DNA from: Hymenobacter busanensis
GTDB taxonomy: Bacteria > Bacteroidota > Bacteroidia > Cytophagales > Hymenobacteraceae
Direction of reading: 5' to 3'
Length of the DNA stretch: 64,000 bases
Assembly (NCBI RefSeq): GCF_008727865.1
Contig: NZ_VTWU01000004.1
Location: 186,001-250,000, forward strand
Part shown: piece after piece, positions 26,476 to 37,424 of the stretch
Layout of the letters: the number at the start of each line of letters is the position of its first letter
Numbering within the stretch: the stretch's first letter is position 1
Notes under the pieces: generated by a model
Database searches by the model: none
Told to the model about the DNA's origin: nothing
What the model saw: only the letters and a program-made list of their open reading frames with translations
Made by a program: the position numbers and the translations under genes

Positions 26476-27303
26476 ATGCCCGACGCCATCAGCAGCCCCC
26501 ACAACCCGCGCATCAAAAACCTGCTGCGCCTCCAGCAAAAAGCTTCCGAGCGCCGCGAGCAGGGCCTCACCATCATCGAGGGCCTGCGCGAGCTAACCAT
26601 TGCCCGCGGCGCCGGCGTGGTGGTGCCGGCCGTGTTTGTGTGCGCCGAATTGCTGCCCGAGGCTGGTCAGCGCCAGCTTCGCCAGGTGCTCGACGACGCG
26701 ACGGAGTGGTTCGATGTGTCGAAGGCCGTGTTCGAGAAAGTGGCCTACCGTGAAGGTTCCGACGGCGTGCTGGCCCTGGCCCGCCCGCCCCAGCGCCGCC
26801 TCGCCGACCTGGAGCTGCCCCAAAACCCGCTGCTGCTGGTGCTGGAGGCCGTGGAGAAACCCGGCAACCTGGGCGCCGTGCTGCGCACCGCCGATGCCGC
26901 CCAGGCCGACGCCGTGATTGTGTGCGACCCGCGCACCGACCTCTACAACCCCAACGCCATTCGGGCCAGCATCGGCTGCGTGTTTACGGTGCCCGTGGTG
27001 GCCACGTCGCGTCCCGAGCTGCTGAGCTGGTGCCAGCAGCACGGCATCCGTACCTACGCCGCTGCCCTCACCCCGCAGGCCCGTCCCTATACCGACTATG
27101 ACTTCCGCGGCCCCACCGCCTTGCTCATGGGCACCGAAGCCGACGGCCTGACGCCCGAGCTCATTGCCGCCTGCGACGAAACCATCATCATTCCCATGCG
27201 CGGCTACATCGACTCGCTTAACGTGAGCACGGCCACGGCGGTGCTCACCTTCGAGGCCGTGCGCCAGCGCGAAGTGGCTGATATGCAACGCGGAGGCCGC
27301 TAG
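26476..27303 (+). CDS. TrmH (SpoU) family RNA 2'-O-ribose methyltransferase
   Basis: 275 aa. The N-terminal substrate-binding domain (about 1-100) precedes a SPOUT knot with all three motifs: motif 1 EKPGNLGAVLRTADA, motif 2 ALLMGTEADGLT and motif 3 IIIPMRGYIDSLNVSTA. Methylates ribose in rRNA or tRNA using S-adenosylmethionine; the site is not predictable here. The start at 26476 (MPDAISSPHNPRIKNL) matches family N-termini. Its last 4 nt overlap the stop of the convergent TonB receptor gene at a shared CTAG (27300-27303). Confidence 0.9.
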   Translation: MPDAISSPHNPRIKNLLRLQQKASERREQGLTIIEGLRELTIARGAGVVVPAVFVCAELLPEAGQRQLRQVLDDATEWFDVSKAVFEKVAYREGSDGVLALARPPQRRLADLELPQNPLLLVLEAVEKPGNLGAVLRTADAAQADAVIVCDPRTDLYNPNAIRASIGCVFTVPVVATSRPELLSWCQQHGIRTYAAALTPQARPYTDYDFRGPTALLMGTEADGLTPELIAACDETIIIPMRGYIDSLNVSTATAVLTFEAVRQREVADMQRGGR

Positions 27304-29477
27304 AAGCGCACCGTGCCCGAGAGGTTGACGACCCGGCCTTCTACCGGGGTCCAGAGTTCGGGGAAGTCGGGGTTTAGGCGCGAGCCGAGCACTACCGATT
27401 CCCGGCGCGTCTGGCGGTAGTCGAAGAGGTTTTCGCCGTTGAGCACAAACGTCAGCGGCCCGACCTGGTAGCGCAGCAGAGCCGCCACGATGGGGTAGCC
27501 CGGTGTGCGGCGGCCGTCGGACAGGTATTGCTGCCCGGTGTAGCTGGCCTCGATACCGGCGGCAAAATGCTCGGTAAATTCCTGGGTAAGCACCGTGGCC
27601 AGCTTGTGGCGCGCGGCCAGCTCCACGTGCGGGTTCACGGCGTCGTAGCGGCGGCGGGCGTCGGTAAACACGTAGCCCAGGTACAGCTCGGTTTCGTCTT
27701 GGCGCAGGCGCACGTAGGTCTCGAAGCCTCGGCTCACCACCGGGCGGGACGCATTCTGCCAGCGCAGACCCGCCAGACCTTCGTTGGTTCGCACCATCGG
27801 GTGGTCGATTGCGGTGTAGAAAAACGACTGGTTCACGGTCAGCGTCGTCAGGAGCGAAAAGCGGCGGGTGTAGTTCACGTCCCAGTTCAGGCCGGTGGAG
27901 CGTTCGGCCTCTAGCCCCGTCAGCGGCTGCACCCGGGGGTAGTCCCGCTCATCAAGATCGTTGATGTAGGGAACTGGCACGCGGTAGCCCAGGCCGCCGT
28001 TCAGCCGCGACGTTATGGTTTCAGAAAACCGGTAGAGCAGGGCCAGCCGGGGCAGCACAAACGTGCCGTATTGGTTGTGGCGGTCGAGGCGCAGGCCGGC
28101 CTGCACCGTGAGCGGGCGCACGGGCTGCCAGTCGTCCTGCACGAAAGCGCCGGCGGTGGTGTAGGTGTAGCGGTTGCGCAGCGGAGTGGGGCTGTCGGGG
28201 TCGGGCGTGAGCTTTTCGCCGTTGAGGTTCAGACCGCCCACCAGCGTGTGGCGCTGCCCGAGGCGGTGCAGGTAGCTGATTTCGGAGTAGTAGGAAAGCT
28301 GCCGCGCCGTGAAATCGACGATGTTGGTGCGCACCTGCCGGTTGAAGCTGCTGGCGGCGGCTTTCACCGTGAGGCCACCACCCGCCACGCTGTCCTGGGT
28401 GTAAATCAGGTCGGCGGAGTGGCGCTGCATCTGGTTGCGCACGAAGTAGGCGTGCTGGGCATCGGGGCCGCGGCGCACCACTTGCTGGTCGCCGCCCTGC
28501 CGGTCTTCGACGGTACCGGTGTAGCCCAGGGCCAGCTGCCCGGTGCCGCTGGGGTACCAGAAGAGCCGCGGGTGCACGGTGAGGTTGCGCAGGCGCGGCA
28601 CGTCGGTAAAGCCGTCGTCGTTCACGTCCACGTCCTGCTGCCGGGTGCCGCCCGCAAACACCGAGTAGCCCAGCCGCTGGCCGCGGCCGGCGGCAAAGGC
28701 GTTGAGGTTGGTTTCGCGCAGGGTGCTTTGGTTGAGCGTGAGGCTGCGCTCGGGCGCACCCCGCTGCGGCTGCTTCGACACCAGGTTTACCAAGCCCGCA
28801 ATGGCCCCGCCCCCGTACAGCGTCGACGATGAGCCTTTGATGAGTTCCACCTGCCGCAAATCGAGCGGCGGCACCTGCAAAATGCCGAACGAGCCCGCGT
28901 AGCCGCCAAACAGCGGCATGCCGTCGCGCAGGATTTGGGAGTAGCGTCCCTGCAGGCCCTGAATGCGAAAATCGGCGTTGCCGGTGGTGGGCTGGGTGGG
29001 CTGGATCTGGGTGCCGGCCAAATCGCCCAGCAAGGAGGCGATGTTGCCGGGCTTGATGGCGTTTTCCTCCTGCAGCTCCTCGGTGCCCAGCACTTCCACG
29101 CGCGTCGGCAGGTCTTCGATGCGCGAGTTGGTGCGGGTAGCCGTCACCACCACTTCCTCCAGCTCTTGCCCGCTCGCAGCCAGGCGAATGACGAGCGGTT
29201 GCGCGGTCAGCGGCAGCGTGAGGGCCATTGTTTTGGGCCGATACCCCAACGCGGCTGCTTGCAGCACCAGCGGGCCGGCCGGCAAATCGGGCAGCGTGAG
29301 TGCACCGGTGGCATCGGCGGCGGCTCCCAGGCCTAGCGCCGGTACCCCCACGCTGGCCCCCACCACGGGTTGCCGCGTGAGACTGTCGAGCACCTGCACC
29401 CGCAGCGGATACTGCTGCGCCTGTGCTGCCGGAACTGCTAGGGCAACCAAAAAGAAAACCGTGAGTGGAGCGCGCAT
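27300..29477 (-). CDS. TonB-dependent outer-membrane receptor
   Basis: 725 aa. Signal peptide MRAPLTVFFLVALAVPAAQA, then a carboxypeptidase-regulatory-like beta domain (about 22-110, VLDSLTRQPVVGASVGVP), a TonB-plug domain (about 120-235; RIEDLPTRVEVLGTEEL and STLYGGGAIAGLVNLVSKQP) and a 22-strand barrel finishing in an aromatic residue (LSGTVRF). The start at 29477 is chosen for the signal peptide; the frame is open to 29645. No SusD partner follows, so it is a stand-alone receptor, more like those for siderophores, vitamins or metals than glycan receptors. nagA lies 101 nt upstream in the same direction. Confidence 0.92.
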   Translation of the reverse strand: MRAPLTVFFLVALAVPAAQAQQYPLRVQVLDSLTRQPVVGASVGVPALGLGAAADATGALTLPDLPAGPLVLQAAALGYRPKTMALTLPLTAQPLVIRLAASGQELEEVVVTATRTNSRIEDLPTRVEVLGTEELQEENAIKPGNIASLLGDLAGTQIQPTQPTTGNADFRIQGLQGRYSQILRDGMPLFGGYAGSFGILQVPPLDLRQVELIKGSSSTLYGGGAIAGLVNLVSKQPQRGAPERSLTLNQSTLRETNLNAFAAGRGQRLGYSVFAGGTRQQDVDVNDDGFTDVPRLRNLTVHPRLFWYPSGTGQLALGYTGTVEDRQGGDQQVVRRGPDAQHAYFVRNQMQRHSADLIYTQDSVAGGGLTVKAAASSFNRQVRTNIVDFTARQLSYYSEISYLHRLGQRHTLVGGLNLNGEKLTPDPDSPTPLRNRYTYTTAGAFVQDDWQPVRPLTVQAGLRLDRHNQYGTFVLPRLALLYRFSETITSRLNGGLGYRVPVPYINDLDERDYPRVQPLTGLEAERSTGLNWDVNYTRRFSLLTTLTVNQSFFYTAIDHPMVRTNEGLAGLRWQNASRPVVSRGFETYVRLRQDETELYLGYVFTDARRRYDAVNPHVELAARHKLATVLTQEFTEHFAAGIEASYTGQQYLSDGRRTPGYPIVAALLRYQVGPLTFVLNGENLFDYRQTRRESVVLGSRLNPDFPELWTPVEGRVVNLSGTVRF

Positions 29478-29578
29478 AAGCAGGAGAGGGCAGGGAAACG
29501 TGAACGTACGGCGCCGCAGCTGAAGAAAAGCTGAAGAACGACTGCTTGCCATGCAGCTCCTGCCCGCAGCGCAACAGC

Positions 29579-30703
29579 TCAGTGCCACTGCACCTCGCCG
29601 CGGAACACGGTGCCTTGTACGTGCCATGCGTCGTCGAAAAGGCACAGCGAGGCCTCGTAGCCGGGAGCGAGGCGGCCGAGCTGCTGCGCCAGCCCCAGTA
29701 CGCGCGCCGGGTAGAGCGTGGCCATGCGCAGACCTTCGTCGAGCGGTAGGCCCACGTGCTGCACGCAGTTGCGCACGGCCTCGAGCATGGTGAGGGCCGA
29801 GCCGGCCAGCGTGCCCCCGGCGTCCACGAAACGGTCGGCGGCGCGGCGGAACTGGTAGGCGCCTTCGGGACTTTCTTCCACGGCATCTGTAATAAGAAAC
29901 AGCCGCTCGCGCAGTAGCTTGTGGCTGATGCGCACCGAGGCAAAGTCGCAGTGGATGCCGTCGGCAATGATGCTGGCCTGGGCCGCGGCGGCGTCGTACA
30001 CCGCGCCCACCAGGCCCGGTTCGCGCCCCGTCAGCGCCGACATGGCGTTGAACAAATGCGTGGCGGCTGCAAAGCCCTGCTCAAAAGCTGCCCGGCCCTG
30101 TGCGTAAGTAGCATTGCTGTGCCCCGCCGACAACACCACGCCGGCTGCTTGCAGCAGCGCCACAGCTTCGGGCGTAGCCATTTCCGGCGCCAGCGTCATC
30201 ATGCGCAATACGCCCTGGCCCGCCGCCAGCCACTCGCGCAGTTCCGCCACGTTGGGCTGCTTGATGAACTCGGACCGGTGCGCGCCTTTCTTTTCAGGGT
30301 TGATGTAGGGCCCTTCGAGGTGCACGCCCAGCAAGCCCGAATCCGGCTGCTGCTCTCGAAACGCCTGCGCCGCATCCAGCGCGGCGCGGGTCAGGGCGGG
30401 CGAGTTGGTGGGCATGGTAGCCACGAAATGCGTGGTGCCTTGCGCCCGAAATACGTCCTGCATCCGCGCCAGCGTCGCCACCGTCGGGTGGGTGGAAAAC
30501 AACACGCCGCCCCCGCCATATACTTGCAAGTCAATCAGGCCCGGCGCTACGTGCAGGCCGTGGGCATTAATGCGGGGCACGTCGGCGGGCAGCTCCGTCG
30601 CGGGCAGCACGGCTTCGATGCGCTGATCTTTGATCAGCATGGCGTGCTCGGGCAGCGTGGCGGTGCCGGTGTGCAGCAGGGCAGGAGTGAGGGCGTAGCG
30701 CAT
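29579..30703 (-). CDS. nagA: N-acetylglucosamine-6-phosphate deacetylase
   Basis: Amidohydrolase removing acetate from GlcNAc-6-P, giving glucosamine-6-P for amino-sugar recycling; 374 aa. Motifs seen: PGLIDLQVYGGGG, metal-binding HLEGPYINPEKKGAH, SAGHSNATY, THLFNAMS, IADGIHCD and the catalytic Asp in LITDAVEE. The start at 30703 (MRYALTPALL) leaves 76 nt to the divergent acylphosphatase gene; the frame is open to 30847 within that gene. No nagB is in the window. It may be transcribed together with the TonB receptor. Confidence 0.92.
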   Translation of the reverse strand: MRYALTPALLHTGTATLPEHAMLIKDQRIEAVLPATELPADVPRINAHGLHVAPGLIDLQVYGGGGVLFSTHPTVATLARMQDVFRAQGTTHFVATMPTNSPALTRAALDAAQAFREQQPDSGLLGVHLEGPYINPEKKGAHRSEFIKQPNVAELREWLAAGQGVLRMMTLAPEMATPEAVALLQAAGVVLSAGHSNATYAQGRAAFEQGFAAATHLFNAMSALTGREPGLVGAVYDAAAAQASIIADGIHCDFASVRISHKLLRERLFLITDAVEESPEGAYQFRRAADRFVDAGGTLAGSALTMLEAVRNCVQHVGLPLDEGLRMATLYPARVLGLAQQLGRLAPGYEASLCLFDDAWHVQGTVFRGEVQWH

Positions 30704-30779
30704 GAACTGGGGCGTAGCACGAGCAGGCGGTTGCTCGTATGAAGTAAGCTGAAGATTCACCGCAATGTCGCTTTTTGCC

Positions 30780-31052
30780 ATGACCGAACACCGCACTTTT
30801 CGCATCCACGGCCGCGTGCAGGGCGTGTTTTTCCGCCAATCGGCCAAAAAGGAAGCCGAGCGCCTCGGCCTGACCGGTTACGCCCGCAACAACGCCGACG
30901 ACACCGTGACTATCGAAGCCGAAGGCCCACGAGAGGCGCTGGATGCGCTAGCCGCGTGGTGCCAGCACGGCCCACCCGCCGCGCGGGTGGAAAAAGTGGA
31001 AGTGCAAACGGCGCCGCCGAAGAACTACCAACATTTTGAGGTGCGACGCTAA
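30780..31052 (+). CDS. acyP: Acylphosphatase
   Basis: 90 aa, hydrolyses acyl phosphates. The active-site Arg is in IHGRVQGVFFRQSA and the Asn in GYARNNADDTVTIEAEG, both at the family positions, and the length is standard. The start at 30780 (MTEHRTFRIHG) is preferred over an ATG 15 nt earlier. It is divergent from nagA and converges on typA with a bidirectional terminator between. Confidence 0.95.
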   Translation: MTEHRTFRIHGRVQGVFFRQSAKKEAERLGLTGYARNNADDTVTIEAEGPREALDALAAWCQHGPPAARVEKVEVQTAPPKNYQHFEVRR

Positions 31053-31076
31053 GCGAAACCGCCGCCCAACAACAAA

Positions 31077-31103
31077 AAAGGCGCGACCGGAGCCGCGCCT
31101 TTT
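31077..31103. terminator. Bidirectional terminator between acyP and typA
   Basis: AAAAGGCGCG (31077-31086) pairs with CGCGCCTTTT (31094-31103), with A/T runs on both sides, serving both converging genes. Confidence 0.85.
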
Positions 31104-31126
31104 CAGAAGCCAGTAGCTAGCAAAAG

Positions 31127-32935
<1,809 letters not shown>

Positions 32936-32954
32936 GAGAGCTGTTTTGCGGGTG

Positions 32955-32962
32955 CAAAGGTA
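32955..32962 (-). promoter_or_regulatory. Candidate -7 box of typA
   Basis: TACCTTTG on the minus strand, a full match to TAnnTTTG, ending 19 nt before the typA ATG. The nearest TTTG upstream lies only 14 nt from it, shorter than the usual 19-21, so the -33 part is uncertain. Confidence 0.5.
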
Positions 32963-33120
32963 CGTAATGTTCCTCGCAAATGCTTGTTACCCTTAATGTT
33001 TGAATGCAAACCGCGCTGCCTGTCAGCGCCGTAGGTATGCCGAACAAATCCCGAAGCCCAAGCGTTCTGCTACTGCGTCGAGAGTTTTCTACCCCGCATT
33101 TCCCGTTGATTTTGCATTCC

Positions 33121-33690
33121 ATGCGCATTCCTGCTCTTGCTCTTAGCCTGCTGTGCCTAACGGCGTTGCCGGCCTGTTCGCAGCAAAAAACCAAGGCCCA
33201 ACCTGTGGCCGTGGAGAAGCCCGTGCCGCCCACCAAGCCCACCGCGGCGGCCAAAGAATACCCCAAGCCCCAACCCGTAACGGGCAAGCCCGACGAGTTT
33301 CCGGTGCGCAAAACCGAGGCGCAGTGGAAGGCCCAGCTCACGCCCGATCAGTATTACATCCTGCGCCAGAAAGGTACCGAGCGGCCCTTCACCGGCAAGT
33401 ACCACGACAACCACGAGGCCGGCAACTACTACTGCGCTGCCGACCACAACCTGCTTTTCCACAGCTCGCAAAAGTTCGAGTCGGGTACAGGCTGGCCGAG
33501 CTTCTGGGCGCCGGCCGCCAGCACCAGCCTCAAAGTGGCTTCTGACAACACCTTCGGCATGAGCCGCGACGAAATTGTGTGCGCCAAGTGCGGGGGCCAC
33601 CTCGGCCACGTGTTCGACGACGGCCCGAAGCCCACCGGCCTGCGCTACTGCATGGACGGCAACGCGCTGGTATTCGAGAAAACCAAGTAG
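33121..33690 (+). CDS. msrB: Peptide-methionine (R)-S-oxide reductase, lipid-anchored
   Basis: 189 aa, reduces methionine-R-sulfoxide in proteins. The N-terminus [19 protein letters not shown] is a lipoprotein signal (LPAC, lipidated Cys19), so it acts in the periplasm; a Pro/Lys linker (about 20-60) leads to the MsrB domain with SGTGWPSFW and catalytic Cys177 in [11 protein letters not shown]. Zinc ligands: the second pair C154-A-K-C157 is intact, but the first pair reads C105-A-A-D108, so one of the usual four cysteines is Asp. A TGATTTTG element ends 6 nt before the ATG. The frame opens at 33004 but the lipoprotein signal fixes the start at 33121. Confidence 0.92.
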   Translation: MRIPALALSLLCLTALPACSQQKTKAQPVAVEKPVPPTKPTAAAKEYPKPQPVTGKPDEFPVRKTEAQWKAQLTPDQYYILRQKGTERPFTGKYHDNHEAGNYYCAADHNLLFHSSQKFESGTGWPSFWAPAASTSLKVASDNTFGMSRDEIVCAKCGGHLGHVFDDGPKPTGLRYCMDGNALVFEKTK

Positions 33691-33708
33691 CAGCGGTACC
33701 CGCCTGCG

Positions 33709-33748
33709 CAAGCGGCCCGGCTGGCAATCTGCTCGGCCGGGCCGCTTG
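33709..33748 (+). terminator. Hairpin after msrB
   Basis: CAAGCGGCCCGGC (33709-33721) pairs with GCCGGGCCGCTTG (33736-33748); the T-tract after it is weak (GTTTAGG). Confidence 0.55.
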
Positions 33749-33827
33749 GTTTAGGGCGCACGGCAATCCGCGAAGCCAACAAGCAGCGGCTGCCTTGCGT
33801 TGAGAGAGGATACCTCACCCCACTGCC

Positions 33828-34172
33828 ATGACCAGCCGCCCGCTTCGCCTTGTTTTATCTGCTCTGCTGCTCACCGGGCTGGGTACCGCCTGCACCACGT
33901 CCGATCAATCGGCGGAAGTAGACCGGGCGCCTACTGAAATTCGCACCGATGCCGACCGCCAGGCGGCCTACAACAACGGTGTGGGCAGCGGTGCCCGGCC
34001 CGATGCCACGCCCAACCGCGTGCCGGCCGTGCGGGAGCAAGCCGCTGCTGCCGGCGGGCGGCAGCGCATCGAATCGGTGAATACCAACGACCCCAACACC
34101 ACCACGCAGGAAGAACGCGTGCGGCGCCTGCAAGGCAACCCGTCGCTGGCCGATACCCTGCGTCGCCCCTAA
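33828..34172 (+). CDS. Small lipoprotein of unknown function
   Basis: 114 aa. MTSRPLRLVLSALLLTGLGTAC gives a lipobox with the Cys at residue 22. The mature part is polar and without cysteine or hydrophobic core segments (rich in Arg, Asp, Asn, Ala), suggesting a disordered or simple periplasmic tether. I recognise no family. It converges on the histone-like gene, separated by a GC-rich hairpin. Confidence 0.65.
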   Translation: MTSRPLRLVLSALLLTGLGTACTTSDQSAEVDRAPTEIRTDADRQAAYNNGVGSGARPDATPNRVPAVREQAAAAGGRQRIESVNTNDPNTTTQEERVRRLQGNPSLADTLRRP

Positions 34173-34180
34173 CGCCACCA

Positions 34181-34216
34181 GCCCGCCTTGCTCATTCGGA
34201 AACGAGCAAAGCGGGC
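34181..34216. terminator. Hairpin between two convergent genes
   Basis: GCCCGCcTTGCTC (34181-34193) pairs with GAGCAAaGCGGGC (34204-34216). There is no clear T-tract on either strand. Confidence 0.5.
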
Positions 34217-34238
34217 CGGTTGCACCAGGAGCCAGTGG

Positions 34239-34859
34239 TTACGAAGCCACGCCGTTCGACTCCACGGACGTCATCGAAGCGGGCGAGTCTGGGGCCAGCG
34301 GCGTGCTGGGGCGGGCACCCGAACGGCTGCGGCTGGCTGCTGGGCGCGGTGCCGGCGCGGCAGCGGCAGTTGGGGTAGTGGCCGTAGCGCGCGAGCGGCT
34401 AGGCCGGCTGGGGCGTGCCGCCGGAGCAGCGGGTTTGGCCGCCGTAGCAGCCGGTTTGGCGGCGGGACGGGCCGCTGGCTTGGTGGCGCTTGGCTGAGCC
34501 GGCGCTTCGGCAGCCGACGAGGCCTCAAGTAACTGTCGCGCTTCCCGCTCGAAACGAATGGCGGCTTGGGCTACCACTTCTTTCACCTGCTCTTTGGTTT
34601 CCTTACGGATGCGCTTGGAGAGGTCGTTCAGCTGCCGGTCGAGTTCCTTTTGGGCTTGCTTGGCAGCCGCTTTCAGCACTTTCTTGCCGGCCGATTTGTC
34701 TTTCGGTAGGTCGATGCTGGCGTGGGCGCCGTCGGGTAGAGCCATTTCTTTTACGGCTTTGCGCGTGGCTTTTGCTGCCTTCTTTTCCTTTTTGTCGCCC
34801 TTGCGCTTGCCCGATTTGTCGTTTGCATCGGCAGAGGCCTTTTTGTCTTCTTTCGCCAT
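34239..34859 (-). CDS. Basic Lys/Ala-rich protein with Ala-Pro-Lys-Arg tail (histone H1-like)
   Basis: 206 aa. The first 30 residues are a Lys/Asp-rich run (KEDKKASADANDKSGKRKGD), the middle (about 60-125) is a charged helical region of the form KKVLKAAAKQAQKELDRQL, likely coiled coil, and the last 80 residues are low complexity built on AKPAA, ARPAA and RPSRPSRS units, like the C-terminal tails of H1-like proteins (Hc1, phasin-type PhaP/PhaF). DNA or polymer binding is possible. The start at 34859 (MAKEDKKASA) is chosen; the frame opens 9 codons earlier. No homology beyond composition can be claimed. Confidence 0.7.
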   Translation of the reverse strand: MAKEDKKASADANDKSGKRKGDKKEKKAAKATRKAVKEMALPDGAHASIDLPKDKSAGKKVLKAAAKQAQKELDRQLNDLSKRIRKETKEQVKEVVAQAAIRFEREARQLLEASSAAEAPAQPSATKPAARPAAKPAATAAKPAAPAARPSRPSRSRATATTPTAAAAPAPRPAASRSRSGARPSTPLAPDSPASMTSVESNGVAS

Positions 34860-35089
34860 GGTGTGGTGTGATGAAGTAAGAAGCATGTGTGCTACTTCGG
34901 AAAGGAAGCGAATTGCGGGCAGAATGTTACGCGGCGGGGCCGATTGATAACATTGGGCACCGCAACTGCTGCCTACACCTGATACGCGCGCCGGTCGGGT
35001 TGCGTCTGCACATTTCGGCGTTTCTTTGCGCTTTCCACGTATTTTTTGGCCGCGCAGCTCACTTTGGCGCGGCGCTTTTTCCCTTCCCG

Positions 35090-37135
35090 ATGCAAGCTCT
35101 TCCCAAGCGTTATACCGTCACGGCCGCGCTGCCCTACGCCAACGGCCCCGTACACATCGGCCACCTGGCCGGCGTATATCTGCCCGCCGATATCTACGTG
35201 CGCTACCTGCGCGCCCAGGGCCGCGACGTGAAGTTCATCTGCGGCTCCGACGAACACGGCGTACCCATCACTATCCGGGCGCAAAAAGAGGGCATTACGC
35301 CGCAGCAGGTGGTCGACAAGTACCACGCCATCATCCGCGACTCCTTTAAGGAGTTCGGAGTGTCGTTCGACATCTACTCGCGCACGTCCAACGAAACGCA
35401 CCACAAAACCGCCTCCGACTTCTTCCGCAAGATGTATGAGGCGGGCCAGTTCACCGAGCAGGTGTCGCTGCAGTACTACGACGAAGCCGCCCAGCAATTT
35501 CTGGCCGACCGCTACATCGTGGGCACTTGCCCGACGTGCGGCAACGACAACGCCTACGGCGACCAGTGCGAGCGGTGCGGCTCCTCGCTAAGCCCGACGG
35601 AACTCATCAGCCCGCGCTCCATGCTCTCGGGCAACCAGCCGGTGCTCCGCGAAACCAAGCATTGGTACCTGCCGCTCGACCAGTACGAGCCGTGGCTGCG
35701 CGAGTGGATTGTGGAAGGCCACAAGCAGGACTGGAAAACCAACGTCTATGGCCAATGCAAGTCGTGGATCGACCAGGGCCTGCAGCCCCGCGCCGTCACC
35801 CGCGACCTGGACTGGGGCGTACCCGTGCCCGTAGAAGGCGCCGACGGCAAGGTGCTCTACGTGTGGTTCGACGCGCCCATCGGCTACATCTCGGCCACCA
35901 AAGATTTGCTGCCCGATGGCGAGTGGCAAAAATACTGGCAGGACCCCGAAACTAAGCTGCTGCACTTCATCGGCAAAGACAACATCGTGTTCCACTGCAT
36001 CATCTTCCCCACGATGCTCAAGGCCCACGGCGAGTTCATTCTGCCCGACAACGTGCCCGCCAACGAGTTTCTGAACCTGGAAGGCGACAAAATTTCGACC
36101 TCTCGCAACTGGGCCGTGTGGCTGCACGAGTACCTGCAGGACTTCCCCGGCAAGGCCGACGTACTGCGCTACGTGCTCTGCGCCAACGCCCCCGAAACCA
36201 AGGACAACGACTTCACCTGGAAAGACTACCAAGCGCGCAACAACAACGAACTGCTGGCCACGCTCGGCAACTTCGTCAACCGCGCCGTGGTGCTCACGCA
36301 CAAGTTTTTCGGTGGGCAGGTGCCCGAAGCCGGCCCCCTCGACGAGCTGGACGAGGACGTATTGCGCCAGCTCAGCGAGTTTCCCCAGCGCATCGGCGAC
36401 CTGATCGAAAACTACCGCTTCCGCGACGCGCTGGCCGAAGTGCTCAATCTGGCCCGCGTGGGCAACAAGTACCTGGCCGACACTGAGCCCTGGAAGCTCA
36501 TCAAAACCGACCCCACGCGCACGGCCAGCATCCTGCACGTGAGCCTGCAGCTGACAGCTGCCTTGGCTACGCTCCTGGAGCCCTTCCTGCCCGAATCGGC
36601 TGGGAAGCTGGCCACCATGCTGCGCACCGAGCGCGGCGCCTGGGCCGACGCGGGCCGCACCACGCTGCTGCCCGCCGGGCACCAGTTGGGCGAAGCGTTC
36701 CTGCTGTTCGAAAAAATTGAAGACGCCACCGTGGAAGCCCAGGTGCAGAAGCTGCTCGATACCAAGAAAGCCAACCAACTGGCCGCCGCCGTGGCCGCAC
36801 CGGCCAAGGAAAACGTGTCGTTCGACGATTTCGGCCGCATGGATTTGCGCGTGGGCACCGTGGTAGCCGCCGAGAAAGTTGCCAAAACCAAGAAGCTGCT
36901 CAAGCTCACCGTCGACACCGGCCTGGACCAGCGCGTCATCGTGTCGGGTATTGCCGAGCACTTCATTCCCGAAGCCCTGGTGGGCCAGCAGGCACTGGTG
37001 CTGCTCAACCTCGCCCCGCGCGAAATCAAGGGTATCGAAAGCCAGGGTATGCTGCTCATGGCCGAAAACGCCGATGGCTCGCTGCAGCTCATGCAGCCCG
37101 GCCAGCCCGTGCGACCCGGCAGCTTCGTGGCGTAA
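35090..37135 (+). CDS. metG: Methionyl-tRNA synthetase with C-terminal tRNA-binding domain
   Basis: 681 aa, charges tRNA-Met. HIGH motif H22-I-G-H25 in [10 protein letters not shown]; a zinc knuckle with two CxxC pairs ([20 protein letters not shown], about 147-166); the KMSKS position reads KISTSR (about 333), as in several non-enterobacterial MetRS. A C-terminal Trbp111-like domain (from about 575; [20 protein letters not shown]) closes the protein. The start at 35090 ([19 protein letters not shown]) matches the family; the frame is open to 34889. Transcribed alone, from a 230-nt divergent region. Confidence 0.96.
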   Translation: MQALPKRYTVTAALPYANGPVHIGHLAGVYLPADIYVRYLRAQGRDVKFICGSDEHGVPITIRAQKEGITPQQVVDKYHAIIRDSFKEFGVSFDIYSRTSNETHHKTASDFFRKMYEAGQFTEQVSLQYYDEAAQQFLADRYIVGTCPTCGNDNAYGDQCERCGSSLSPTELISPRSMLSGNQPVLRETKHWYLPLDQYEPWLREWIVEGHKQDWKTNVYGQCKSWIDQGLQPRAVTRDLDWGVPVPVEGADGKVLYVWFDAPIGYISATKDLLPDGEWQKYWQDPETKLLHFIGKDNIVFHCIIFPTMLKAHGEFILPDNVPANEFLNLEGDKISTSRNWAVWLHEYLQDFPGKADVLRYVLCANAPETKDNDFTWKDYQARNNNELLATLGNFVNRAVVLTHKFFGGQVPEAGPLDELDEDVLRQLSEFPQRIGDLIENYRFRDALAEVLNLARVGNKYLADTEPWKLIKTDPTRTASILHVSLQLTAALATLLEPFLPESAGKLATMLRTERGAWADAGRTTLLPAGHQLGEAFLLFEKIEDATVEAQVQKLLDTKKANQLAAAVAAPAKENVSFDDFGRMDLRVGTVVAAEKVAKTKKLLKLTVDTGLDQRVIVSGIAEHFIPEALVGQQALVLLNLAPREIKGIESQGMLLMAENADGSLQLMQPGQPVRPGSFVA

Positions 37136-37359
37136 TGTGGCCTTCTTCGGATTAGCTCCGGCAACAGAATCAGCCGTGGAAACTGTATTCAAGCTCCTCT
37201 TCGAATTGGTCTTATCGTATCCAGGAGCTGCTTTGCGTTGGCTGCTGCAATAAGGGAAGATTCCGTATCGAAACCTTTTAGAGGATAGCTACGACTATAA
37301 CACCTGCTTTGTAATACTCCTGCTAGCGGTTATGCTCATTGTTGAGCACCTGCTGTAAT

Positions 37360-37407
37360 ACCACAAAAGCCCTTTCCGCATTGGTTGCAGAAAGGGCTTT
37401 TGTGGTA
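37360..37407. terminator. Bidirectional terminator between metG and pth
   Basis: A near-perfect 21-bp stem: ACCACAAAAGCCCTTTC at about 37360-37377 with GAAAGGGCTTTTGTGGT at 37389-37406. The rest of 37136-37424 (289 nt) holds no gene that I can see. Confidence 0.88.
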
Positions 37408-37424
37408 AAGTGACGAAAGCAATT

